From Salinarimonas chemoclinalis (GTDB taxonomy: Bacteria > Pseudomonadota > Alphaproteobacteria > Rhizobiales > Beijerinckiaceae): 64,000 nucleotides of DNA. This document shows, piece after piece, positions 8,400 through 14,820 of the stretch. The translations under genes and the position numbers were made by a program. The notes beneath the pieces are model-generated. The model did not search any database. It was not told the origin of the DNA and worked only from the letters and a program-made list of their open reading frames with translations. The stretch spans positions 70,510-134,509 of the forward strand of contig NZ_JBGMWH010000010.1 of NCBI RefSeq assembly GCF_041514305.1, written 5' to 3'. Each line of letters opens with the position of its first letter. Position 1 is the first letter of the stretch.

Positions 8400-8993
8400 A
8401 TGAAGCACCCGGCGACACGGATGCTGTTTTCCTACTGGGACGCCCTGCGCGGCGAGCGCGCGGCGCCGGAGCGCGGAGAGATCGAGCCCGGCGAGATCCG
8501 CCACGTCCTCGCCGACGCCTTCATCCTGGAGCTCGACGAGGGCCGCGAGGCGCATTTCCGCCTGGCCGGCACCCGCATGTGCGCCCTCTTCGGCCGCGAG
8601 CTGCGCGACACGCGCCTCGTCGAGCTGTGGCCGGAGCGCGCCCGCCACGACGTGCGGCGCAACCTCGACATCGTCGTCGACGAGACGGCGGGGATCGTCA
8701 GCGGCCTCGTCGGCGCGACGAACGAGGGCGAGACCGTCGACCTCGAGCTCGTGATCCTGCCCCTGCGCCACCGCGGGCGCACCAACGCGCGCGCGCTCGG
8801 CTGCCTGTCGGCGCGCATCGTCCCGACCTGGATCGGCTTCCACCCCGTGACCGCGCTGACCACCGTCTCGATGCGGGTCGTCTGGCCGTCCGGCCGGCCG
8901 CTGGAGGAGGTGCGCCCTCCCCTCGATGCGGTGGAGCGCCGGCGTCGCTTCGTCGTGCATGAAGGCGGGCGGGCCCGAGTGCCCTGCCCCTGA
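8400..8993 (+). CDS. PAS_5 domain protein
   Basis: 197 residues. The protein matches the PAS_5 (PF07310-type) architecture: a helix with LFSYWDALRGERAAPERGEI, the strands DAFILELDE and FRLAGTRMCALFGREL, and VELVILPLRHRG. The motif of W-D-x-L-R-G-x-R followed by P-x-R-x-(D/E)-I/L is the family hallmark. The ligand and output are unknown. The ATG at 8400-8402 is the natural N-terminus. It is followed at 120 bp by a PilZ gene, a neighbourhood that recurs in Hyphomicrobiales, so a link to c-di-GMP or surface regulation is plausible. Confidence 0.9.
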   Translation: MKHPATRMLFSYWDALRGERAAPERGEIEPGEIRHVLADAFILELDEGREAHFRLAGTRMCALFGRELRDTRLVELWPERARHDVRRNLDIVVDETAGIVSGLVGATNEGETVDLELVILPLRHRGRTNARALGCLSARIVPTWIGFHPVTALTTVSMRVVWPSGRPLEEVRPPLDAVERRRRFVVHEGGRARVPCP

Positions 8994-9112
8994 AACCCCG
9001 GATGGGCGACCGGCGGCACCGACCGTCCGGAGGGTCTCCCCTGGAAAGCGGGTCTTAACCAAGCAGCGCTACGGTCCTCGCGCACGATCGACCGCCGAGG
9101 ACCCCCGCTGCG

Positions 9113-9739
9113 ATGACCGCTTCGCCATCGACGCTGCTGAAGGAAGCGGCCACGCCGCTGCGCCGTTCGGACCGGCGCCTCCACGCACGCGTCAAGGTCG
9201 TCCTGCTCGGCCGTTACATGCTCCCCAACCGGCAGGAATATCCCTGCCAGAGCGTCGATTTCTCGCCGGGCGGCGTGGCGCTGATCGCGCCGGTGCGCGG
9301 GCTGATCGGCGAGCGCGTCGTCTGCTATTTCGAGCACATCGGCCGCGTCGAGGGCACGATCGCGCGCCACACCGACAAGGGCTTCGCGATCGCCATCACC
9401 GCGACCGCACGCAAGCGCGACAAGCTCGCCTCCCAGCTCACCTGGCTCGCCAACCGCCACGAGCTCGGGCTGCCCGAGGATCGCCGTCACGAGCGCATCA
9501 CGCCGATCCAGAAGCGCGTGGTGCTCAAGCTCGACGAGGGCATCACGCTGGAAGCGAGCCTCATCGACGTCTCGATCTCGGGCGCGGGCATCGCGATGGA
9601 CAAGCGCCCCGCCATCGGCGCGGGGCTCCTCGTCGGGTCGACCCCGGCGCGGGTGGTACGCCATTTCCAGAACGGGATCGCGGTGGAATTCCTGCTGGCG
9701 ATCTCGCCGGACAATTTCGACGAGAACATCGTGCTGTGA
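9113..9739 (+). CDS. tandem PilZ-domain protein
   Basis: 208 residues with two PilZ-like halves. The first has RRLHAR at 21-26 and DFSPGG at 49-54; the second has RRHER at 124-128 and DVSISG at 152-157. Both halves keep the RxxxR and DxSxxG residues that bind cyclic di-GMP in known PilZ proteins. No other domain, signal peptide or membrane segment is present, so it is probably a cytoplasmic c-di-GMP adaptor. The start ATG follows a GAGGA element with a rather long spacing. Confidence 0.88.
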   Translation: MTASPSTLLKEAATPLRRSDRRLHARVKVVLLGRYMLPNRQEYPCQSVDFSPGGVALIAPVRGLIGERVVCYFEHIGRVEGTIARHTDKGFAIAITATARKRDKLASQLTWLANRHELGLPEDRRHERITPIQKRVVLKLDEGITLEASLIDVSISGAGIAMDKRPAIGAGLLVGSTPARVVRHFQNGIAVEFLLAISPDNFDENIVL

Positions 9740-9772
9740 AGGCGCGCTAGTCAACGTTACGCAATCGCCGCC

Positions 9773-10501
9773 TCACCCCAGCGTCGCGAGCGCCGGGAAG
9801 GTCTCCAGCAGCCAGAACGAGGCCGTCTGGATACCGCCGGTGAGGAAGGCGACGCCGGTCAGCACCAGGAGCGCGCCCATGGCCTTCTCGACGTAGGCGA
9901 AGCGCGACTTCATCCGCTTGAGGAAGGCCACGAACGGCTTCATCGCGAAGGCCGCGAGGATGAAGGGGATGCCGAGCCCGGCGGAATAGACCGCGAGCAG
10001 CAGGGCGCCGCGCCCCACGCTCGCCTCCGATCCGGCGACCGCGAGGATCGCCGCGAGGATCGGGCCGATGCAGGGCGTCCAGCCGAAGGCGAAGGCGAGC
10101 CCCATCACGTAGGCGCCGCCGAGCCCCGCCGACGAGCCGCCCTGGAAGCGCGCCTCGCGATAGAGGAATGCGATGCGGAAGACGCCGAGGAAATGCAGCC
10201 CCATGACGATGATGACCACGCCCGCCAGCGTCGCGAACACGTCCATGTACTGGCGCACGAGCTGCCCGAAGAGCGAGGCGGTGGCGCCGAGCGCCGTGAA
10301 CACCGTGGCGAAACCCGCCACAAAGACGAGCGCGGTGAGCAGCGCCCGACGGCGCACCGCCCAGTCGTCCTCCTTCTGCATCTCCTCGACGGAGACGCCC
10401 GCGAGATACGACATGTAGGGCGGCACCAGCGGCAGCACGCAGGGCGAGAGGAAACTGATGAGGCCCCCGAGCAGGGCGGCGTAGAGCGTGACGTCCATCA
10501 T
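9773..10501 (-). CDS. ccdA: cytochrome c biogenesis protein CcdA (DsbD family)
   Basis: 242 residues and six hydrophobic helices. The redox cysteines are in SFLSPCVLPLVPPYMSYL (helix 1) and in FGWTPCIGPILAAIL (helix 4), as in CcdA, which carries reductant across the inner membrane to periplasmic thioredoxin-like partners for cytochrome c maturation. Two adjacent ATGs at 10501 and 10498 could start it. It is not accompanied by other ccm genes here. Confidence 0.93.
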   Translation of the reverse strand: MMDVTLYAALLGGLISFLSPCVLPLVPPYMSYLAGVSVEEMQKEDDWAVRRRALLTALVFVAGFATVFTALGATASLFGQLVRQYMDVFATLAGVVIIVMGLHFLGVFRIAFLYREARFQGGSSAGLGGAYVMGLAFAFGWTPCIGPILAAILAVAGSEASVGRGALLLAVYSAGLGIPFILAAFAMKPFVAFLKRMKSRFAYVEKAMGALLVLTGVAFLTGGIQTASFWLLETFPALATLG

Positions 10502-10645
10502 GGCTCTTCGTGTAGTCCGAAAAGCGGCCTGCGGGAAAGCGCGCCGCACGTGCTCTCGCGGCGTCGTGATGCCGCGTGATACAGGGTGTGAGCCTGGAGG
10601 ATGGGGGCGTCGCGCGCATTGCGCGAGATCACGCGGAGGAATCGC

Positions 10646-11644
10646 ATGGCGCAGGCGCGCAACCTGATCACGGACGTCGCCGGCATCGCGGTGGGGAACG
10701 CGCACGACCCGCGTCTCGCCTCGGGCGTGACGGTGGCGCTGTTCGACGCCCCCGCGGTCGCCTCCGTCTCGATCCTCGGCGGCGCGCCGGGCAACCGCGA
10801 CACCGCCTGCCTCGAGCCGGACGCCACCGTCGAGGCGGTCGATGCGATCGTGCTCTCCGGCGGCTCGGGTTTCGGGCTCGACGCCGCGAGCGGCGTGCAG
10901 GCCCGGCTGCGCGCGCGCGGGCGCGGCTTCGCCATCGGCCCCGCGCTGATCCCGATCGTGCCTCAGGCGATCGTGTTCGATCTCCTCAACGGCGGCGACA
11001 AGGACTGGGGGCTCTACCCGCCCTATCGCGAGCTCGGCCACGACGCCTGCGAGGCGGCGGGCGCGCACTTCGCGCTCGGCACGGCCGGTGGCGGCTTCGG
11101 CGCGACGACCGTCGACCTCAAGGGCGGGCTCGGCTCCGCCTCCGCCGTCACGCCGTCGGGCCACACGGTGGGCGCCCTCGTCGTCGTCAACGCCATCGGC
11201 TCGGCGATCGTCGGCGAGGGGCCGCATTTCTGGGCGGCGCCCTGGGAAGTCGACGGCGAGTTCGGCGGCCTCGGCCTGCCGGCGGACGTCGCCGCCCGCG
11301 GCCGGCGCCTCGCGTGGAAGGGCGGGCCGCAGCCCGCCACGACGATCGCCCTCGTCGCCACCGACGCGGCGCTGACCAAGCCGCAGGCCAAGCGCGTCGC
11401 GGTCCAGGCCAACGACGGCCTGGCCCGGGCGCTGCGCATCACCCACGCGCTCTACGACGGCGACACCGTGTTCTGCGCCGCCACCGGCCGCCGGCCACTC
11501 GGCGACGCGCCGGCGGTCGCCCTCACCGAAATCGGCTCGGTCGCGGCGGACGTGCTGGCGCGGGCGGTGGCGCGGGGCGTCTTCGAGGCGACGGCGCTGC
11601 CGTTCGCGGGGGCGCTGCCGGCGTGGCGGGATCGGTTCGGGTGA
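10646..11644 (+). CDS. P1 family peptidase (DmpA/NylC-type Ntn hydrolase)
   Basis: 332 residues. The family pattern is clear: GVTVALFD, LSGGSGFGLDAASGV, and TAGGGFGATT. The DmpA/NylC family cleaves itself at a Thr or Ser nucleophile and then acts as an aminopeptidase or cyclic-amide hydrolase. The likely self-processing region is near LPFAGALP or the central LGTA block; I cannot fix the nucleophile by eye. The ATG at 10646 follows GGAGGA by 5 bases, which decides the start over the upstream ATG at 10601. Confidence 0.88.
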   Translation: MAQARNLITDVAGIAVGNAHDPRLASGVTVALFDAPAVASVSILGGAPGNRDTACLEPDATVEAVDAIVLSGGSGFGLDAASGVQARLRARGRGFAIGPALIPIVPQAIVFDLLNGGDKDWGLYPPYRELGHDACEAAGAHFALGTAGGGFGATTVDLKGGLGSASAVTPSGHTVGALVVVNAIGSAIVGEGPHFWAAPWEVDGEFGGLGLPADVAARGRRLAWKGGPQPATTIALVATDAALTKPQAKRVAVQANDGLARALRITHALYDGDTVFCAATGRRPLGDAPAVALTEIGSVAADVLARAVARGVFEATALPFAGALPAWRDRFG

Positions 11645-11687
11645 AGCGGCCGCTCGAGCGCCGGGACCGGCGCCGCCGCCCCTCGGC

Positions 11688-13319
11688 TCAGGGCAGGCGG
11701 GTCATGAGGTTTCGCTTCGCCTTCCAGCGGCGCTTCAGGTCCGCGAGGTAGGCCGCCTGCTCGGCCGGCGCGCGCAGCGTCGCCATGCGTGCGACGAGCG
11801 CCGCCACCTCGTCGTAGGCGTTGTTGCCGCCCTGATCCGCCAGCGCCTCGACCCGCTCGGCGTGCAGCGCCAGGGCACGATCCGGACGAACCCCCTCCAG
11901 GGCGCAGGCGAGCGCGTCGGTGGTCCAGCGCGAGCACCGGGCACGATCGAAGGCCGCCCAGGCACGGTCGACGAGGCCCTCCTCGAGAAGCGCCTGGACC
12001 AGCGCGTCGACGGGGGATTCCAGCCAGCGTCCGCGGGCGCCCTCCGCGGCCCGGCGCTCGAGCACGGCGAGCGCCCGGTCCCGCGCGGCGTCGCCGCCAT
12101 GGCTGCGGATCTCGCGGTAGAGCACGAGGCGCGGCGTCTGCGCGAAGGCCGCCTCGAGCCGCGCCAGCGCCTCGTCGAGCCGGCCGGCCTCGCGCAGCAG
12201 CCGGGCGCACAGCAGCACCAGCCCCTCGTCCTGCTGCTTGCCCTCGAAGCGCCAGATCCCCTCCTCCGCGTACTCCAGCGCCTGCTCGGGGCGCTTCGCC
12301 CCGATGCAGAAGTCGACGAGACGGTGATAGTCCCACGCGGTTTCGAGCTTGGCGCGGCGCAGTGCGATGCGCCCGTCGACATCCCCGTCGCGGGCGAGGA
12401 AGCGGTCCAGAATCGCATCGAGCGCATAGCCGGTCTCGCCGCGGGCGCGGGCCGCCTCCGCGAGGCGACGGTAGATGGCGAGACCGGCCTCGCCCAGAAC
12501 CTCGGCATAGGTCTCGCTCGCGGCGGCGAAGGTCTCGAGCTCGCTCTCGGTCTCCTCGCGGAAGAGCCAGGCGGCGAGATCGACCGGGTCCGGCCGGACG
12601 TGCCGCGCCGCTGCGAGGTGTATATCCGCGGCCCGCTGATGCAGGCCCTCGACGGTGCCGTCGTGCCCGTCGACCATGTCGCGCTCGGCCTCGAGCAGAT
12701 CGAGCGCCTCCGCGGCGAGCGTCAACGCCAGGGCCGCGCGCGGCCCGTCGGCGAGGGCGGCGAGGCGGTCGAGTACGGGCTCGACCCCGGCGCGATACGT
12801 CTTCGCGCCCCGGTAGTCGACGCGGCCATCGACGCGGATCGCGTCCTCCAGCGCGCGCCGCAGCGTCGCCAGGATCTCCGCGTCGCTGCCGCGCGCGAGG
12901 CCGGCCTCCATGTGCAGGTCGCGGCGCAGGTCGTCGTCGTCCTCGGCGAGACGCATCAGCCGATCCGCGAGCGCCTCGGCGCCGAGCCCCACGAGGTGCG
13001 CCCGCAACTCGGCCGCGCCCGCCCCGACGGCCTCGATCTCGGCCGCGGGGGCCCGGTTCGCCCGCAGCGCGACGGCGACGACGTGCTTGCAATAGCCCTC
13101 CCGCTCGAAGGCCGGGCAGGTGCACGCGGCCCAGTCGCCCGGCGGCCGCACCCGGACGAGGTAGACCTCGGACCCGTAGACCCGCCCCCGCACCTCGTCG
13201 GGCCGCACCGACACGAACTCGACGGCGTCCTTCGCGGCATAGGCGGCACCGCGCTCGAAGACGGCCTTCCCCGATTGCCGCAGCAGGACGGACTCGGAAA
13301 AGAGCGGATCGCCGGTCAT
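11688..13319 (-). CDS. SWIM zinc-finger protein
   Basis: 543 residues. The SWIM motif CTCPAFEREGYCKHVVAVAL lies near residues 68-87 (C-x-C-xn-C-x-H). The rest is helical and repetitive, with TPR-like segments ending in a motif of the form RRWKAKRNLM that recurs in SWIM-domain proteins of proteobacteria. SWIM fingers bind DNA or proteins; the exact role is unknown. The ATG at 13317-13319 is taken because AGGAG precedes it by 11 bases and the codons further upstream are unlike the family. Confidence 0.85.
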   Translation of the reverse strand: MTGDPLFSESVLLRQSGKAVFERGAAYAAKDAVEFVSVRPDEVRGRVYGSEVYLVRVRPPGDWAACTCPAFEREGYCKHVVAVALRANRAPAAEIEAVGAGAAELRAHLVGLGAEALADRLMRLAEDDDDLRRDLHMEAGLARGSDAEILATLRRALEDAIRVDGRVDYRGAKTYRAGVEPVLDRLAALADGPRAALALTLAAEALDLLEAERDMVDGHDGTVEGLHQRAADIHLAAARHVRPDPVDLAAWLFREETESELETFAAASETYAEVLGEAGLAIYRRLAEAARARGETGYALDAILDRFLARDGDVDGRIALRRAKLETAWDYHRLVDFCIGAKRPEQALEYAEEGIWRFEGKQQDEGLVLLCARLLREAGRLDEALARLEAAFAQTPRLVLYREIRSHGGDAARDRALAVLERRAAEGARGRWLESPVDALVQALLEEGLVDRAWAAFDRARCSRWTTDALACALEGVRPDRALALHAERVEALADQGGNNAYDEVAALVARMATLRAPAEQAAYLADLKRRWKAKRNLMTRLP

Positions 13320-13601
13320 GGCGCGCGAATCTCCTATGAGGCTGGTGACGCGCAAGGGTAGCGCGGAGCCGGGGCGGCTGGCCAGACCCTCGCGGGGAGA
13401 TCTGCGCGAGCGGCCCGGGGCGCCTTTTCGTTCCCTGTAGGGGAAGATGGCTCGGCTCGTCGATGGCGTCGAGCGGGCCGAGGGCCGGCTCGGCGCGCGA
13501 ATCATCGTGCGCGCCGGCGGGCGGCGCGGTATGGGTGGTGTCGGACATCGGTGCGCGTCCTCTCGGGGTGCAGGTCAGCCGGTCCAGCTCGGCTTCTCGT
13601 T
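13320..13601. other. intergenic stretch between the SWIM gene and the ribbon-helix-helix gene
   Basis: About 280 bases. On the minus strand an ATG at 13546-13548 has a reasonable GAGAGGA upstream and opens a frame beginning MSDTTHTAPPAG, but that frame runs straight into the SWIM gene in the wrong phase and has no recognisable domain. It may be the decayed start of a former neighbour. I do not call a gene. Confidence 0.4.
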
Positions 13602-13614
13602 TTGTGGCACACAA
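13602..13614 (+). promoter_or_regulatory. short inverted repeat before the ribbon-helix-helix gene
   Basis: TTGTG-GCA-CACAA, a perfect 5-3-5 inverted repeat, ends 9 bases before the ATG at 13624. Ribbon-helix-helix proteins usually bind short inverted or direct repeats near their own start, so autoregulation is possible. The site is short enough to be chance. Confidence 0.35.
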
Positions 13615-13623
13615 TAAAGGCTG

Positions 13624-13827
13624 ATGTCAAATCCTGTCCCACAGAAAAAGCGCGGCCGCCCCGCGACGGGCGTGACGCCCCGCGTCGGGGTCCGCTTCCC
13701 CGACGAGGTCACCGCCGCCGTCGACGCCGCGGCACGGGCGCAGGAGGACGAGCCGAACCGCTCGGAGATGATCCGGCGGATCGTGACGGCGTGGTTGCGG
13801 GAGAATGGGTTTTTGGAGGGGCGGTGA
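13624..13827 (+). CDS. small ribbon-helix-helix protein
   Basis: 67 residues. A basic N-terminus (QKKRGRPATG, AT-hook-like) is followed by a strand VGVRFPDEVTAAVDAAA and two helices with NRSEMIRRIVTAWL, the classic ribbon-helix-helix pattern. The final 158 bases (13670-13827) are repeated almost exactly at 14615-14772 on the other side of the toxin-antitoxin pair. It may be a DNA-binding regulator or an orphan antitoxin. No toxin partner overlaps it. Confidence 0.8.
   Translation: MSNPVPQKKRGRPATGVTPRVGVRFPDEVTAAVDAAARAQEDEPNRSEMIRRIVTAWLRENGFLEGR
13670..13827 (+). repeat. 158-bp direct repeat, left copy
   Basis: Same length and reading frame as 14615-14772, with only scattered base changes and no indels. 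It covers the coding region from VTPRVGVRFP to the stop of the ribbon-helix-helix gene. The two copies bracket the FitAB-like module. Confidence 0.9.
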
Positions 13828-13880
13828 GTGGGGGGCGCTCGCCGGGACGTGTCTCTAGCGCGCGATGACGCTGGAAAAGG

Positions 13881-13909
13881 GCTGCCGACCGACCTATCCT
13901 CTCGGCAGC
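13881..13909 (+). promoter_or_regulatory. inverted-repeat operator candidate of the FitAB-like module
   Basis: GCTGCCGA (13881-13888) and its exact reverse complement TCGGCAGC (13902-13909) are separated by 13 bases and end 28 bases before the antitoxin start. FitA-type antitoxins bind such inverted repeats with the toxin as co-repressor. Function here is inferred. Confidence 0.6.
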
Positions 13910-13937
13910 AAGCGAGCCCCGAATGGAGGACGCCGCC

Positions 13938-14192
13938 ATGGCCGCCGTCACCATCCACGACCTGCCCGAGGAGACGCACCGCGCGTTGACGCGGCTGGCA
14001 GCTGAGAACAAGCGCAGCACCGAAGCCGAGATCCGCGCCATCCTGGAGTCCGCGGTGCGTCCGAAAGGCGGCGTCGGGCTAGGTACGGCCCTATCCGAGA
14101 TCGGGCGGAAGTACGGCATCACGAATGCCGACATCGAGGCCATCGAGCAGGCTCGCGACCGCCGACCGGCCGAACCGATGCGGTTCGAATGA
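13938..14192 (+). CDS. FitA/VapB-like ribbon-helix-helix antitoxin
   Basis: 84 residues. The N-terminal Arc-type fold reads VTIHDLPEETHRALTRLAAEN followed by KRSTEAEIRAILESAV, the FitA pattern (strand, helix, RS(T/M)EAEIRxIL helix). The C-terminal tail after residue 50 would wrap the toxin. The ATG at 13938 has GGAGG 8 bases upstream. The stop overlaps the toxin ATG in ATGA (14189-14192), the normal coupling of toxin-antitoxin pairs. Confidence 0.9.
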   Translation: MAAVTIHDLPEETHRALTRLAAENKRSTEAEIRAILESAVRPKGGVGLGTALSEIGRKYGITNADIEAIEQARDRRPAEPMRFE

Positions 14193-14605
14193 TCCTGCAC
14201 GACACGAATGTCGTTTCGGAAGCAATGACGCGAGAGCCGCATCCGCGCGTGCGCGCGTGGCTCGATGCTCGTGCGCCGGAGACGCTGTTCCTGTCGAGCA
14301 TTACGGTCGCCGAGCTTCTCTTCGGCATCGGCGCCTTGCCGGAGAGCAAGCGCAAGAACACTCTCGCGGCCGCGCTGAGCGACGTGCTGGATGTCGTCGG
14401 CTCACGCATTCTCCCGTTCGACACGCATGCGGCTCAGCGGTACGCGGATCTGGCCGTCGGAGCCCGCGCGGCGGGGAGGGGTTTTCCGACGCCGGACGGC
14501 TACATCGCCGCGATCGCCGCCGCGCATGGATTCGCCGTGGCCTCGCGCGACGCGAGCGCGTTCGATGCGGCTGGCTTGACGGTTATCGATCCCTGGACGG
14601 CGTGA
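14189..14605 (+). CDS. FitB/VapC-like PIN-domain toxin
   Basis: 138 residues, a complete PIN-domain ribonuclease. The acidic site is visible: Asp5 in MILHDTNVVSE, Glu in VAELLFGI (about residue 41), Asp in TPDGYIAAIA (about 103) and the Asp-x-x-x-F segment SRDASAFDAAGL near 121. VapC-type toxins cut tRNA or rRNA when freed from the antitoxin. It is translationally coupled to the antitoxin upstream and overlaps a GTG start downstream. Confidence 0.92.
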   Translation: MILHDTNVVSEAMTREPHPRVRAWLDARAPETLFLSSITVAELLFGIGALPESKRKNTLAAALSDVLDVVGSRILPFDTHAAQRYADLAVGARAAGRGFPTPDGYIAAIAAAHGFAVASRDASAFDAAGLTVIDPWTA

Positions 14606-14772
14606 ACGCCAGAAGCGTGACGCCGCGCGTCGGGGTCCGCTTCCCCGACGCGGTCACCGCCGCCGTCGACGCCGCCGCCCGCGCCCAGGACGACGAGCTG
14701 AACCGCTCGGAGATGATCCGGCGGATCGTGACGGCGTGGCTGCGGGAGAATGGGTTTTTGGAGGGGCGGTGA
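14602..14772 (+). CDS. truncated second copy of the ribbon-helix-helix gene
   Basis: 56 residues if started at GTG 14602-14604, which overlaps the toxin stop in GTGA. From VTPRVGVRFP to the stop it is nearly identical to the protein at 13624, but the basic AT-hook-like N-terminus is gone and replaced by VNARS. The ribbon-helix-helix fold itself is intact, so it could still dimerise. It may be a passive duplication remnant or a third gene of the toxin-antitoxin operon. No clear ribosome site, so expression would rely on coupling. Confidence 0.6.
   Translation: MNARSVTPRVGVRFPDAVTAAVDAAARAQDDELNRSEMIRRIVTAWLRENGFLEGR
14615..14772 (+). repeat. 158-bp direct repeat, right copy
   Basis: Partner of 13670-13827. 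It begins just after the toxin stop codon, ends at the same stop codon as the left copy, and is collinear without gaps. Confidence 0.9.
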
Positions 14773-14820
14773 ATATGCCGCACGCCAGCTCAAATCTTGA
14801 CAAGTTTGGACGCGCCGCAT

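Noticed and set aside
5936..8401. 821-codon open frame on the strand opposite thrS
   Set aside because: It mirrors the codon periodicity of thrS, has no domain and is Arg/His/Leu-rich in the way antisense frames of G+C-rich genes are.
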